38,316 nucleotides of DNA from Candidatus Sumerlaeaceae bacterium (GTDB lineage Bacteria; Sumerlaeota; Sumerlaeia; Sumerlaeales; Sumerlaeaceae). The stretch is from assembly GCA_019695055.1 (NCBI GenBank), contig JAIBAT010000140.1:1-38316 (forward strand). Direction: 5' to 3'. Under the pieces are notes generated by a model. The model did no database searches, was not told where the DNA came from, and worked only from the letters and a program-made list of their open reading frames with translations. This document shows positions 24,604 through 34,464 of the stretch, in pieces (within the stretch, counting starts at the first letter, position 1; every line of letters starts with the position of its first letter). A program made the translations under genes and the position numbers.

Positions 24604-24789
24604 TTACCACGAACTCTTCGTGACGCCCGGAATCTGGCCCTTGCTGGCGAGATTGCGGAAGCAAATGCGGCACATGTTAAAATCGCGCATAAACGCACGG
24701 CCACGCCCGCACAGCGGACAGCGGTTCTTGCGACGCGACGCAAATTTCGGTTTGATGCTTGCCTTATATTCCTTGGCTATCGTTGACAT
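24604..24789 (-). CDS. rpsN: 30S ribosomal protein S14, zinc-binding type
   Basis: A 61-residue S14 of the short zinc-containing (type Z) form. It has two Cys pairs, CPLC and CRIC, separated by [12 protein letters not shown]. The rest matches the family: [19 protein letters not shown] at the start and [16 protein letters not shown] at the end. The short form needs zinc; the longer Cys-free paralogue is not in the window. AAGGAG lies 11 bases upstream of the ATG. Confidence 0.97.
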   Translation of the reverse strand: MSTIAKEYKASIKPKFASRRKNRCPLCGRGRAFMRDFNMCRICFRNLASKGQIPGVTKSSW

Positions 24790-24804
24790 TGAGCCAGGTT
24801 CTCC

Positions 24805-25470
24805 TTACTTTTCCCGGAACGGGAATCCCATGAGCTTCAGCAGCTCCCGGGCTTCCTCGTCCGTCTTGGCCGACGTGACCGTCGTGATGTTCATACCACG
24901 CACGGTCGTAACCTTGTTGAAATCCAGTTCCATGAAAATCAGGTGCTCGCGGACGCCTGTCGAGTGATTGCCACGGCCGTCGAAACTCCGGCTTGGCAGG
25001 CCGCGAAAATCGCGGATACGGGGAATGGCGATCTTGATAAGACGCTCCAGAAACTCATACATGCGGGGACCACGCAACGTGACAAAGCAGCCAACCGACA
25101 TACCCTCGCGCAGCTTGAAGGCACTGATGGATTTGCGGGACTTGGTCACGCGCGCCTTCTGGCCGGTGATCAAGGTCAACTCGTTCTGGGCCAGCTCGAT
25201 CTGCTTCGAATCCTTGGCAGCCTCGCCAACACCCATGTTGACCACAACCTTGAGAACACGGGGAACCTCGTTGATGTTCTTGTAGCCAAAGCGCTTCATC
25301 ATGCCAGGCACAGCAACATCACGGTAATGGTTCTTCAGGTTGGGCACATAGTCCTTGAGCGCCGCCTTGTACTCGGGCGACTCCTCGAAATCAGCCACCG
25401 CAGCGCCGCCACTGGGCGCCGCATCGGCCACTTTCGGCCCGCCTTTCTTCTTCTCTTCCTTAGCTGCCAT
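24805..25470 (-). CDS. rplE: 50S ribosomal protein L5, with N-terminal extension
   Basis: A 221-residue L5; the family usually has ~180. L5 binds 5S rRNA and contacts the P-site tRNA. The core begins near residue 40 with LKDYVPNLKNHYRDVAVPGMMKRFGYKN and contains VLKVVVNMGVGEAAKDSKQI, ITGQKARVTKSRKSISAFKLREG and FRGLPSRSFDGRGNHSTGVREH. The first ~35 residues (Lys-rich, then Gly/Ala) are an extra tail that may be disordered. AAGGA precedes the ATG by about 10 bases. Confidence 0.96.
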   Translation of the reverse strand: MAAKEEKKKGGPKVADAAPSGGAAVADFEESPEYKAALKDYVPNLKNHYRDVAVPGMMKRFGYKNINEVPRVLKVVVNMGVGEAAKDSKQIELAQNELTLITGQKARVTKSRKSISAFKLREGMSVGCFVTLRGPRMYEFLERLIKIAIPRIRDFRGLPSRSFDGRGNHSTGVREHLIFMELDFNKVTTVRGMNITTVTSAKTDEEARELLKLMGFPFREK

Positions 25471-25533
25471 GTTACTTCTGTCCTTCCGTATAGGCCGGGC
25501 CGATTAGCCCGCCGTTGGATCCCATTGGATTTC

Positions 25534-25854
25534 TTAAGCTATGGTGCTTCCGCACTTCTTGCAGAACCGGCTCTTCGTCTTGCCGTCATCGCTGACCTTG
25601 ACCCCGAACCGCGAACCGCTTTTGCACTTTTCACAGTAAACCAAAACATTGGAAATGTGGATTGGGGCTTCCTTCTCCACAATGCCGGCCGGCCGGTTCT
25701 GCCCGCGAGCCTTCTGGTGGCGCTTTACCACGTTCACACTCTCAACCACCACGCGATCCTTTTCCGGAATCACATAGAGCACGCGGGACACCTTGCCCTT
25801 AAACTTGCCGGTGATGACCTCAACGCGGTCGTTCTTGCGAATTCTCAGTGACAT
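25534..25854 (-). CDS. rplX: 50S ribosomal protein L24
   Basis: A 106-residue L24, an early assembly initiator of the large subunit. It starts with the KOW motif region, MSLRIRKNDRVEVITGKFKGK, followed by VESVNVVKRHQKARG. The C-terminal part carries two Cys pairs (CEKC and CKKC), suggesting a small zinc ribbon, as in many bacterial L24 of this length. It starts five bases after the rplN stop. Confidence 0.96.
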   Translation of the reverse strand: MSLRIRKNDRVEVITGKFKGKVSRVLYVIPEKDRVVVESVNVVKRHQKARGQNRPAGIVEKEAPIHISNVLVYCEKCKSGSRFGVKVSDDGKTKSRFCKKCGSTIA

Positions 25855-25859
25855 GATGC

Positions 25860-26228
25860 TTAGATAACCTCCGGCGCCAGCGAAACGATTTTCATGAAGT
25901 TCTTCTTGCGCAACTCGCGGCCCACGGCCCCGAAGATACGCGTCCCCACGGGCTCACCCTGGGCATTGATGATGACCGCCGCATTGCCGTCAAACTTGAC
26001 GAACGAGCCGTCCTCACGTCCCAGTTCCTTGGTCGTGCGGACAATCACAGCTTTCACCACCGCGCCCTTCTTGACCGTCGCATCGGGCGTAGCCTCGCGC
26101 ACGCTGGCCATGATCACATCGCCAATGCGGGCATAGCGCCGACGGGTACCGCCAAGCACCTTGAAGCACCGGATCTTCTTCGCCCCGGTGTTATCCGCCA
26201 CATCGAGTATTGTATATTCCTGAATCAT
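25860..26228 (-). CDS. rplN: 50S ribosomal protein L14
   Basis: A 122-residue L14 that contacts 16S rRNA at the subunit interface. It begins [22 protein letters not shown], with the family motif [17 protein letters not shown], and ends with [28 protein letters not shown]. Length and ends are standard. Confidence 0.97.
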   Translation of the reverse strand: MIQEYTILDVADNTGAKKIRCFKVLGGTRRRYARIGDVIMASVREATPDATVKKGAVVKAVIVRTTKELGREDGSFVKFDGNAAVIINAQGEPVGTRIFGAVGRELRKKNFMKIVSLAPEVI

Positions 26229-26288
26229 CGCTCTCTATATCCTGTTTGGGCGCGCCACTGCGGGCGGACCCTCTTCCTCATAAACTTG

Positions 26289-26573
26289 TTACTTGGCCCG
26301 CTCCACAACTTCCACAACGCGCCAGCGCTTCAACTTGCTCAACGGCCGGGTCTCCACGATGCGCACGGTATCGCCCTCATGCGCGTCGTTGGTTTCGTCA
26401 TGGGCGTACATCTTGGAAGTCCGCTTGATGATCTTGTGATACAGCGGGTGTTTGACCAAGCGCTCTACGGCCACGACAATCGTTTTGTTCATTTTCTCAC
26501 TGACGACGCGACCCGTGCGAACCTTGCGGGCGGAATCGGCCTCAGATGCTTGTGTTTTCTTGGTTTCTGCCAT
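26289..26573 (-). CDS. rpsQ: 30S ribosomal protein S17
   Basis: A 94-residue S17, slightly longer than usual because of a 17-residue polar N-terminus ([13 protein letters not shown]). The OB-fold core is clear: [39 protein letters not shown] and [25 protein letters not shown] lies just before the ATG. Confidence 0.97.
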   Translation of the reverse strand: MAETKKTQASEADSARKVRTGRVVSEKMNKTIVVAVERLVKHPLYHKIIKRTSKMYAHDETNDAHEGDTVRIVETRPLSKLKRWRVVEVVERAK

Positions 26574-26599
26574 GTTCCTTCAGTGCCTTCCTGGATGCC

Positions 26600-26812
26600 T
26601 TACGCCGCGCTTTTCGGGGCGCGCTTCTTGTCGCCAATCGCCTGCTTGATACGGGCCAGATCGCGCCGTTCTGCGCGCAACGTAGCCGTGTTCGTCAGGT
26701 CCTTTGTCGTATTCTTCACGCGCAACTCATACAAGCCGCGCAGTGTCTTCTCCTCGCGCTCCACCAGCTCCTCGAGGGTCAGACCTTTGAGTTCGTTAGC
26801 CTTAAGCGCCAC
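26600..26812 (-). CDS. rpmC: 50S ribosomal protein L29
   Basis: A 70-residue L29, which lies near the polypeptide exit tunnel. It has the helical-hairpin pattern [23 protein letters not shown], and [18 protein letters not shown] at the end. The start is GTG at 26812. The gene overlaps the 3' end of rplP by 11 bases, and its ribosome binding site (AGAGGAG, 7 bases before GTG) lies inside the last rplP codons. The two genes are therefore tightly coupled. Confidence 0.96.
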   Translation of the reverse strand: MALKANELKGLTLEELVEREEKTLRGLYELRVKNTTKDLTNTATLRAERRDLARIKQAIGDKKRAPKSAA

Positions 26813-27227
26813 TGACGGACTCCTCTCTCTTTACAAACTTGGTCTTAATCGCAAGCTTGTGAGCCGCAAGGCTCATGGCTTCCTTGGCAACCAGGGGGGT
26901 CACGCCTTCAAGCTCAAACATGATGCGACCCGGCTTGACCACAGCCACCCAATACTCCGGGTTACCCTTGCCCTTACCCATGCGGGTTTCCGCGGGCTTG
27001 ATGGTGATCGGCTTGTCGGGGAAGATGTTGATCCACAGTTTCCCGCCGCGCTTCACGTGACGCGTAATGGCGACACGAGCCGCCTCGATCTGGCGGCTGG
27101 TGATCCATCCCGCTTCCTGGGCCTGGAGTCCAAAGCTGCCAAAGTGCAGATCGCTGCCCCGGTAGGCCTTGCCCCGCCGGCGCCCCTTCTGCTGTTTGCG
27201 ATGTTTGATTCTCTTTGGTACTAGCAT
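26802..27227 (-). CDS. rplP: 50S ribosomal protein L16
   Basis: A 141-residue L16, near the A site. It starts [19 protein letters not shown] and contains [40 protein letters not shown] and the conserved [25 protein letters not shown]. The 3' end overlaps rpmC. Upstream, a 69-codon extra gene separates it from rpsC, where the two ribosomal genes are normally adjacent. Confidence 0.97.
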   Translation of the reverse strand: MLVPKRIKHRKQQKGRRRGKAYRGSDLHFGSFGLQAQEAGWITSRQIEAARVAITRHVKRGGKLWINIFPDKPITIKPAETRMGKGKGNPEYWVAVVKPGRIMFELEGVTPLVAKEAMSLAAHKLAIKTKFVKREESVSGA

Positions 27228-27266
27228 TTAATCGTATCCTGTCTGACCTGAACCGCCTTTTAAACC

Positions 27267-27476
27267 TTACCGCTTTACTCGCATCACCAGAACCGCCATC
27301 AGCCCGAAATCCACCGAGCCGGTCCGTGCGTGATACTCAACCTGTTCCACTTCAATTCCCGCCAATGACTCCCCGGGATTCTGTTCCAAGTACTCGTTAA
27401 TCTTTTCCTCCAGGGACATCTCGTCACCGGCGGTCAAAATCCGAACCTTGGCCCGTTCATCCTTATCAAAAAGCAT
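27267..27476 (-). CDS. Small unknown protein inserted between rpsC and rplP
   Basis: A 69-residue acidic frame in the operon, with GGGAGGAAA about 9 bases before its ATG and normal spacing on both sides (35 bases after rpsC, 39 before rplP), so it is probably translated. It has an N-terminal strand (AKVRILTAG), a helix (LEEKINEYLEQ), a strand (IEVEQVEYHA) and a final strand (GLMAVLVMRVKR), a compact alpha/beta shape. It loosely resembles small proteins such as Cse60, which share a strand-helix-strand-strand layout with an EEKINEFL-like helix. It is not a known ribosomal protein, and standard S10 operons have nothing here. Function unknown. Confidence 0.75.
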   Translation of the reverse strand: MLFDKDERAKVRILTAGDEMSLEEKINEYLEQNPGESLAGIEVEQVEYHARTGSVDFGLMAVLVMRVKR

Positions 27477-27511
27477 TGGGGTTTCCTCCCCTGCCGTTAG
27501 TTACCCTCGCG

Positions 27512-28183
27512 TCAGGCTGTCGCCGTGGCCGCCGGCGCCTTGGGCGCCTTGGGCTCGTCGAAAACTTCACCGAGGAACAACCAAACCTTGATGCCGATCA
27601 TGCCATACTTCGTCTTGGCTTCGGCAAAACCATAATCAATGTCCGCGCGAATCGTGTGCAGTGGCACACGCCCTTCGCGGTACCATTCGGCGCGCGCCAT
27701 TTCGGCTCCCGCCAGGCGCCCTGAGCAGCGGATCTTGATCCCCTGGGCACCGGCCTTGATGGTACCAAGCACCGTCTTCTTCATCGCGCGGCGGAATCCA
27801 ATGCGGCGCATCAACTGACTCGCCACGTTCTCTGCCACAAGCTGGGCCGTCAGGTCCGGCTTCTTGATTTCCTCGATGTTTACGATGACCTGCTTGCCAG
27901 TCTTTGTCTCGAAACTCTTGCGGAGCCCCTCGATTTCAGATCCCTTGCGACCGATGATGATGCCCGGACGCGCCGTGTGGATGGTGATCTTCACGCGATT
28001 CGTGGCGCGCTCGATATCAACCCGGGCAATTCCCGCGTGGTAGAACTTCTTCTTGATATCCTTGCGGACGGCCAGGTCCTCGTGAAGCAGGTCGCAGTAC
28101 GCCTTGCCCTTCTCGTACCAGCGGCTCTCCCACTGCTTGATCACGCCGAGGCGGAATGAAATCGGATGTACTTTTTGTCCCAT
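27512..28183 (-). CDS. rpsC: 30S ribosomal protein S3
   Basis: A 223-residue S3 forming the mRNA entry tunnel. It starts [23 protein letters not shown]. The KH domain shows [21 protein letters not shown], and the C-terminal domain [21 protein letters not shown] with a [21 protein letters not shown] segment. The tail is Ala/Pro-rich. GGAGAAACC precedes the ATG. Confidence 0.97.
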   Translation of the reverse strand: MGQKVHPISFRLGVIKQWESRWYEKGKAYCDLLHEDLAVRKDIKKKFYHAGIARVDIERATNRVKITIHTARPGIIIGRKGSEIEGLRKSFETKTGKQVIVNIEEIKKPDLTAQLVAENVASQLMRRIGFRRAMKKTVLGTIKAGAQGIKIRCSGRLAGAEMARAEWYREGRVPLHTIRADIDYGFAEAKTKYGMIGIKVWLFLGEVFDEPKAPKAPAATATA

Positions 28184-28200
28184 GGTTTCTCCGGGTTTCC

Positions 28201-28569
28201 TTACACGTAGTTAAGCCGAATGGTGATGTGGCACATACGCTTGCGCACGCGGACACCGCGGCCCATCGGCGCGGGACGCAGTCGCTTGTGCATGCCAGCC
28301 ACGTCGGCGAAGGCGTCGGTAATGACCAGCGTGTCAATATCCTCGGCTTTGCCAACTTCGGCATTGGCCCGGGCGCTCTTCACGAGGTTCAAAACCTCGG
28401 GGCATGCGCTCGGCTTGTGGGTGAACTGAAGGATGGCTAGGGCCTGCTTCACGGTCTTGCCGCGGATCAGATCCAGCACCAGCCTGGCCTTGCGGGCAGG
28501 CATGGGCGCATAGCGCCGGCGTGCCTCGCTGACGGCCTCATATTTTTTGACTGTTTTTGGCTTCGACAT
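28201..28569 (-). CDS. rplV: 50S ribosomal protein L22
   Basis: A 122-residue L22 lining the exit tunnel. The body has [42 protein letters not shown] and [35 protein letters not shown], which includes the tunnel hairpin. GGAG lies 7 bases before the ATG. It starts 12 bases after the rpsS stop. Confidence 0.97.
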   Translation of the reverse strand: MSKPKTVKKYEAVSEARRRYAPMPARKARLVLDLIRGKTVKQALAILQFTHKPSACPEVLNLVKSARANAEVGKAEDIDTLVITDAFADVAGMHKRLRPAPMGRGVRVRKRMCHITIRLNYV

Positions 28570-28581
28570 TTCTATGCTCCG

Positions 28582-28866
28582 TTACTTGGCACCGGTGGCC
28601 TTGGCCGTTTTGCCGCCATGAGCCCGAAACGTGCGGCTCGGCGCAAACTCGCCCAACTTGTGACCAACCATGTTTTCATTCACGAACACCGGCAGGAACT
28701 GCTTGCCGTTGTGGATCGCGATGGTGAGCCCCACCATGTCAGGTGTGACCGTCGACGTCCGGCTCCAGGTCTTGATGACCTTCTTGTCGCCGGACTTCTG
28801 GGCCTTCTCGACCTTTGCCGCGAGGCTATCCTCTATGTACGCACCTTTGGTTATACTGCGTGGCAT
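28582..28866 (-). CDS. rpsS: 30S ribosomal protein S19
   Basis: A 94-residue S19, binding 16S rRNA with S13. Recognisable: [44 protein letters not shown] and [21 protein letters not shown]. Its ATG shares the A of the rplB TAA stop (TAATG), and GAGG in the rplB 3' end serves as ribosome binding site. Confidence 0.97.
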   Translation of the reverse strand: MPRSITKGAYIEDSLAAKVEKAQKSGDKKVIKTWSRTSTVTPDMVGLTIAIHNGKQFLPVFVNENMVGHKLGEFAPSRTFRAHGGKTAKATGAK

Positions 28867-29696
28867 TATTTCTGACCTCTACGCTTGACGATAAACTTAC
28901 TGCTGGATTTCCGCGGCTTGCGGGTCTTGTAACCCTTCGTCAGCCAGCCCCAGGGAGAGGTTGGATGGCGGCCACCCGACGTCTTTCCTTCACCACCACC
29001 GTGGGGGTGATCCACCGGGTTCATGGCAACACCGCGCACTTCCGGGCGCTTGCCCATCCAGCGACTGCGGCCTGCCTTGCCGATGGAGATATTCTCGTGC
29101 TCCAGATTGCCCACCTGGCCAATCGTAGCCCGGCACTCGCGACTCACGCGGCGAACTTCGCCCGACGGCAACCGCAGCGTAACCAGATCGCCTTCTTTGG
29201 CCAGCAGCTGCACCGAAGCACCCGCGCTACGGGCCATCTGCGCGCCCTTTTTGGGCTTCAACTCAATGGCGTGAATCATGGTACCAACCGGGATGGACTT
29301 CAGGGGCAGTGCATTGCCAACCTGGATTTCAGCGGCATCGCCGCTCTCCACCGTAGCACCCACAGTCAGACCCACCGGCGCAATGATGTACCGCTTCTCG
29401 CCATCGCTGTACTGCAACAGCGCAATGCGCGCCGAGCGGAAAGGATCATACTCAATCGAGATGACCTTTGCCTTCACGGTGTCCTTGTCGCGCTTGAAGT
29501 CGATAATGCGGTACTTCTTCTTGTGTCCGCCGCCAATCCACCGGCTCGTGATGCGGCCAAGGTTGTTGCGGCCACCCGTGCGCTTGATCGTGACAAGCAG
29601 CGACTTCTCCGGCGTCGTCTTCGTGATCTCGTCAAACGAAGACACCGTCATCGTACGGCGGCCCGGGGTTGTCGGTTTGTATGTTTTCACTGCCAT
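28866..29696 (-). CDS. rplB: 50S ribosomal protein L2
   Basis: A 276-residue L2, required for subunit association and the peptidyl transferase centre. It starts [18 protein letters not shown] and contains [26 protein letters not shown], then [20 protein letters not shown] with the conserved His of the active-centre region. The basic C-terminus ends [10 protein letters not shown]. Overlaps rpsS by one base. Confidence 0.98.
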   Translation of the reverse strand: MAVKTYKPTTPGRRTMTVSSFDEITKTTPEKSLLVTIKRTGGRNNLGRITSRWIGGGHKKKYRIIDFKRDKDTVKAKVISIEYDPFRSARIALLQYSDGEKRYIIAPVGLTVGATVESGDAAEIQVGNALPLKSIPVGTMIHAIELKPKKGAQMARSAGASVQLLAKEGDLVTLRLPSGEVRRVSRECRATIGQVGNLEHENISIGKAGRSRWMGKRPEVRGVAMNPVDHPHGGGEGKTSGGRHPTSPWGWLTKGYKTRKPRKSSSKFIVKRRGQK

Positions 29697-29726
29697 TTTC
29701 GTAAGGCTCCTGAATCTCTCCGCGGC

Positions 29727-30014
29727 TTAAATCAGTTCGAGCTTCTGACCCTTTTCGAGGGTCACGAAAGCTTTCTTGTAGTCTGAACGGTGGCCCTGAT
29801 AGCGGCCCTGGCGCTTCAACTTGCCCTTGACCACCACCGTGTTGATCGTCGCCACCTTCACATTGTAGGCGGCTTCGATGGCCTTCTTGATTTCAATCTT
29901 GTTGGCGTCGATATTGACCTTCAGCACATACTGCGGGTTCTTCTTGCTCTCCGACAGGATGTTCGCGCGTTCGGTGATGATCGGCCGGTCTAGTATCTGA
30001 TAGGGACTCTTCAT
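29727..30014 (-). CDS. rplW: 50S ribosomal protein L23
   Basis: A 95-residue L23, located at the exit tunnel where chaperones and SRP dock. It has YQILDRPIITERANILSESKK, YVLKVNIDANKIEIKKAIEAAYNVKVATINTVVVKGK, and KRQGRYQGHRSDYKKAFVTL. The ATG overlaps the rplD stop (ATGA) and has GAGGAGG 7 bases upstream. Confidence 0.97.
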   Translation of the reverse strand: MKSPYQILDRPIITERANILSESKKNPQYVLKVNIDANKIEIKKAIEAAYNVKVATINTVVVKGKLKRQGRYQGHRSDYKKAFVTLEKGQKLELI

Positions 30015-30640
30015 CCGAGCACCTCCTCAAGCTTCTTGATCGTCGCCGTGGTCGCAAGAACATGGTCGCTGGTCAGCAGGACATGGATGTTAATCCCGCT
30101 CACCGGCAGAATCACGACATTGTCAAGATTCCGGGCTGACAACAGCACAGTTTCTTCCTGGCCACCCGTCAGCAACAGAACCTGTCGCGAATCGGCAATA
30201 CCCAGGGACTTCAGGACCGAAACAAAGTCCTTCGTCTTTGGGCTGCTCAGCTTGAAATCATCCACAAGGATGATCTTGTTCTGGCTGCGCAGGTCCGACA
30301 GCGCCGAGTAAAGCGCAAGGCTCTTGACCTTCTTGTTGATCTTCTGGCGATAGTCACGCGGCTGCGGGCCAAATATGATGGCACCGCCGCGCCACTGGGG
30401 AGCACGAATCGAACCCTGACGGGCGCGACCAGTTCCCTTCTGCTTGAAGGGCTTCTTTCCGCCACCACTCACATAGGCGCGAGTCTTGGTGGAATGCGTT
30501 CCCTGGCGTTGGTTGGCCTGATAGGCCAGCAGAGTCTGACGAACAGCATTCAGGTTCGGCTCCACGCCAAACACTGCATCCGCCACATCTGCCTTGCCCA
30601 CTTCGGCGCCTGTTGTATTTCTTACGGTTAACGTAGCCAT
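30011..30640 (-). CDS. rplD: 50S ribosomal protein L4
   Basis: A 209-residue L4. It shows GTHSTKTRAYVSGGGKKPFKQKGTGRARQGSIRAPQWRGGAIIFGP, the loop that reaches into the tunnel, and KVKSLALYSALSDL with DDFKL in the globular domain. In E. coli L4 is the autogenous regulator of the S10 operon; whether that holds here is unknown. Overlaps rplW by four bases. Confidence 0.97.
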   Translation of the reverse strand: MATLTVRNTTGAEVGKADVADAVFGVEPNLNAVRQTLLAYQANQRQGTHSTKTRAYVSGGGKKPFKQKGTGRARQGSIRAPQWRGGAIIFGPQPRDYRQKINKKVKSLALYSALSDLRSQNKIILVDDFKLSSPKTKDFVSVLKSLGIADSRQVLLLTGGQEETVLLSARNLDNVVILPVSGINIHVLLTSDHVLATTATIKKLEEVLG

Positions 30641-30649
30641 GATGATATC

Positions 30650-31399
30650 TTACTTTCCACCCTTCTTCGAAGCCTTCAACGGGTTGACGGCCTTCGAGGC
30701 GAGTGCTGCCATACGCTCCGCACGCGTGTTCTTCAGGTAAACCTGCCGCGCTGCCTTCTTGACGCGGATCGTCGGGCGAATCATCACATAGCCATTGTTG
30801 TGGCCTGGCACGCTGCCCTGGACAATGATCAGGTTCTGTTCCTTGTCGGTACGAACCACAACCAGGTTTACCGCCGTCGAGCGCGCATCGCCCATGTGAC
30901 CGGCACCATGCTTGTTCTTCCAGGTACGCGAAGGATAACTCGAGGCACCCTGCGAGCCGGCGCGACGGTGATACATCGAGCCGTGGGTTTCCGGACCGCG
31001 TTTCACGTGCCAGCGCTTGAGGGGCGACGCGAAACCGCGACCCTTCGAAACGCCGACCACGTCCACATGGTCGCCAGCCTTGAACAAGTCCACATCCACC
31101 GTCTGCCCGATTTCCGGGGCGGTTGGCTCGGCGCCGTTGTCGTCGAGCCGAAACTCGCGAACATAGCGCGCCGGAGCCGCATTGGCCTTCTTGTAATGGC
31201 CAAGCAGCGCCTTGGTCGTGTTCTTTTCCTTCTTCTGGCCAAAGCCAATCTGCACGGCATCATAGCCGTCGTTTTCCTTTGTCTTCTTCTGAAGGACAAA
31301 GCACGGCCCAGCCTGTATGTACGTCACAGGGATGAGCCTTCCGTCGCCATCAAAAATCTGCGACATTCCCAATTTTTTTCCTAATAAGCCCAGGGACAT
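30650..31399 (-). CDS. rplC: 50S ribosomal protein L3
   Basis: A 249-residue L3, one of the first proteins to bind 23S rRNA. Features are GLLGKKLGMSQIFDGDGRLIPVTYIQAGPC, VDVVGVSKGRGFASPLKRWH and the central loop SYPSRTWKNKHGAGHMG. It starts about 90 bases after rpsJ, with GGAGAGAG before the ATG. The Lys-rich C-terminus is slightly extended. Confidence 0.97.
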   Translation of the reverse strand: MSLGLLGKKLGMSQIFDGDGRLIPVTYIQAGPCFVLQKKTKENDGYDAVQIGFGQKKEKNTTKALLGHYKKANAAPARYVREFRLDDNGAEPTAPEIGQTVDVDLFKAGDHVDVVGVSKGRGFASPLKRWHVKRGPETHGSMYHRRAGSQGASSYPSRTWKNKHGAGHMGDARSTAVNLVVVRTDKEQNLIIVQGSVPGHNNGYVMIRPTIRVKKAARQVYLKNTRAERMAALASKAVNPLKASKKGGK

Positions 31400-31492
31400 C
31401 TCGTTTCTCTCTCCAAGTCAGTGGAGCATCCTACAGCGGCCAGCGGGGCGGTTACCCGTCCATGGCGCGCCTTTGCATTCCATCCGCCGTTT

Positions 31493-31804
31493 TTACGTCA
31501 GTTTGATTTCCACATGCACACCGGCCGGCAGATCAAGCTCGGTAAGCGCGTCCAATGTCTTTTGCGTCGGGTCCACGATATCCACAAGCCGCTTGTGGCG
31601 CCGCATCTCGAACTGCTCACGGCTCTTCTTGTCTACGTGCGGCGAGCGAAGCACAGTGTACTTCGATATATGCGTCGGCAGCGGAATCGGGCCAGCCACC
31701 TTGGCACCCGTCCGCTTTGCCGTATCCACAATCTCCTGCACGCTTGTGTCGAGCAGGCGACTGTCGAACGCATTCAAATTAATTCTGATTCTCTGTCCAG
31801 CCAT
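31493..31804 (-). CDS. rpsJ: 30S ribosomal protein S10
   Basis: A 103-residue S10, also known as NusE in transcription antitermination. It has [63 protein letters not shown] and [14 protein letters not shown]. Length is standard. It lies just after tuf, with a stem-loop in the 66 bases between. Confidence 0.97.
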   Translation of the reverse strand: MAGQRIRINLNAFDSRLLDTSVQEIVDTAKRTGAKVAGPIPLPTHISKYTVLRSPHVDKKSREQFEMRRHKRLVDIVDPTQKTLDALTELDLPAGVHVEIKLT

Positions 31805-31825
31805 TGAATCTCACTTTACGCTTTT

Positions 31826-31868
31826 AAGGCCCCTGGACCGCCGATCTTCCGGCGGGCCAGGGGCCCTT
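31826..31868 (-). promoter_or_regulatory. Stable hairpin between tuf and rpsJ
   Basis: GGCCCCTGG (31828-31836) pairs with CCAGGGGCC (31857-31865), then after one mismatch CCGCC pairs with GGCGG around a small loop. On the minus strand it begins just after the tuf stop and ends about 22 bases before rpsJ. There is no U run on the downstream side, so it is more like an attenuator, an mRNA-processing or a stability element than an efficient terminator. It could set the ratio of EF-Tu to the ribosomal proteins. Confidence 0.6.
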
Positions 31869-31870
31869 GA

Positions 31871-33073
<1,203 letters not shown>

Positions 33074-33284
33074 GGCCTCTTCTCATCCTCCGTTTTTTAA
33101 CAACTGCTTGATTTCGAAACGCAATTTCCTGGCATGTCGGCACAGCTTGAATGCCCGTGCAGCACACCGAAACTTTGATTTCTACTCGCCGGAAGACTGC
33201 CGTGGGGGCGCGAGACGCACAGGCAGACACAATCGCGCGTTACCGCGCCGATTCACTGCCCGAAATTTGTCATTCGCACGACTT

Positions 33285-33369
33285 GGCTGAACCAAACCTC
33301 TGTCTCAGCCAACCTTCGCCACGGAAGGTTTCGGAAGTAGCCCTCGTCTTCCACCCCGCAGATGGGGGT
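33285..33369 (-). promoter_or_regulatory. Three adjacent hairpins in the tuf leader
   Basis: Pairings are GGCTGA/TCAGCC (33285-33310), AACCTTC/GAAGGTT (33311-33330) and ACCCC/GGGGT (33353-33369). They are nearly contiguous on the minus strand, upstream of tuf. The first two abut exactly, which can stack coaxially. The arrangement could be a leader regulating the ribosomal operon. No known riboswitch class is recognised. Confidence 0.35.
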
Positions 33370-33510
33370 CTCAGATTACTTGATCGGTACAACGGGCGGT
33401 GAGGGATCCACCTGTTGCCCCGCCGCGACCTTTCGGCCTTGGCGAGTCTTGATGAGCCTTAAGTCTTGCTGTTTGAGCCATCCAGCGAACCTGTCGCCGG
33501 CTGGGCACAA

Positions 33511-33539
33511 ATTTAAGCACACTTTTAGCCCGCACTCAA
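33511..33539 (-). promoter_or_regulatory. Candidate sigma-70 promoter for tuf
   Basis: On the minus strand TTGAGT (33539-33534) is followed, after 17 bases, by TTAAAT (33516-33511). Each box matches four of six consensus positions. Spacing is ideal. It is the best candidate seen upstream of tuf, but such pairs occur by chance. Confidence 0.3.
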
Positions 33540-33595
33540 TACGCGCAGCGGCTGGGGCTATTCAACCTGCTAACTAAAAAATCGCAAAATTCCAC

Positions 33596-34267
33596 CTACC
33601 GGAACTCGAGCGTAATAACTTTCGCGGGTACCGCAGCATAATCACCGCCATAGCTGCGAAACTGCAATTCAACCAGCAACTCATACCTGCCCCGCGCCGT
33701 GATGCAGTAATAGTCATCCAAATCGAGGGATTCCTCCCAATGGCCCGCAAAGTATCGCGATTGCTGTAAGTCCCCAGTCAGTACCCCTCGGGCGAAATCG
33801 GCCTCGCTCGGCCCACCATCCATCGGAATTTGCCCTAAGAAAAATTCTCGGCCCCTCTTTTCAGACCAGTTTTCCGGTAGCAGCACAACGTTATCCCTGC
33901 CGCCGAAGAAACTATTGTTAAATGGCGTCCCCAAAGTCTGCAAATTATACCGACGTTGCGCTTCAAACCGCCTTAAGGAAAAAGTAGAGCCTAGGTCGAG
34001 GCCGCGAATTGTTAACCGAAAGTGCTCACCGGGGACAGAATGAACCATGAGCAACGGGACCGAACAACCATAGTCAACAATCGCCCGCAATCTAACGGAA
34101 TCACCAAGCTTGAAGACTGGGGAAGTTGTTTCCGCATGAACCTTTATGCATGAGTCCATCTGGACGTTGTTCGGCCGAGACCCACCACCCGGGACCTCCG
34201 CCGACAGGGGTCGCAATCCGAACATAAGGACAGTTGCAAGCGACATTGAAAGAATATGTCGATTCAT
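33596..34267 (-). CDS. Exported protein of unknown function
   Basis: A 223-residue protein with a signal peptide, MNRHILSMSLATVLMFGLRP, ending near LSA. The start at 34267 is chosen because it begins the signal and has GGAAG about 8 bases upstream; an upstream part of the frame is not convincing. The mature protein has an Ig-like, strand-rich look (FKLGDSVRLRAIVDYGCSVPLLM, HFRLTIRGLD, ARGRYELLVELQF, VPAKVITLEFR). This pattern resembles exported proteins that state how an attribute raises or lowers a value in a beta-sandwich, but I cannot name a family. It follows the pseudopilin gene on the same strand. Confidence 0.7.
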   Translation of the reverse strand: MNRHILSMSLATVLMFGLRPLSAEVPGGGSRPNNVQMDSCIKVHAETTSPVFKLGDSVRLRAIVDYGCSVPLLMVHSVPGEHFRLTIRGLDLGSTFSLRRFEAQRRYNLQTLGTPFNNSFFGGRDNVVLLPENWSEKRGREFFLGQIPMDGGPSEADFARGVLTGDLQQSRYFAGHWEESLDLDDYYCITARGRYELLVELQFRSYGGDYAAVPAKVITLEFR

Positions 34268-34464
34268 GGAGGGACGCTTCCGTACCCGACCTGATACATA
34301 TGGTGCTTTACGAGACTTCGCATGACTCCATTTCCCAAAAGAGACCGGAATCAAGAGCGATTATCCGGCGTAGAGTGTCGGACCTCTTTAATAGGCGCAC
34401 CTGCCGCAGCGTGAGCACAACTACCGTACCCCCAAACACGTCCCCCGAAGCCACACCGACTTTA
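34268..34464. other. Intergenic stretch between pseudopilin and exported-protein genes
   Basis: About 200 bases with no recognised gene or terminator. It may carry the promoter of the exported protein gene. Confidence 0.4.

Larger units (their letters stand above)
33074..33595. other. Long tuf leader and intergenic region
   Basis: About 520 bases without a gene lie between tuf and the exported protein on the same strand. I see no tRNA, although some bacteria carry tRNA genes near tuf. It contains a promoter-like pair at 33511-33539 and three neighbouring hairpins at 33285-33369. If that promoter is used, tuf has a leader of roughly 430 bases. Confidence 0.6.

Noticed and set aside
28815..29786. 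Open frame of 323 codons on the plus strand across rplB
   Set aside because: Antisense shadow of the ribosomal protein gene.
33074..33595. A tRNA gene before tuf
   Set aside because: No cloverleaf, no T-loop GGTTCGA-like sequence and no CCA-proximal stem was found on either strand.
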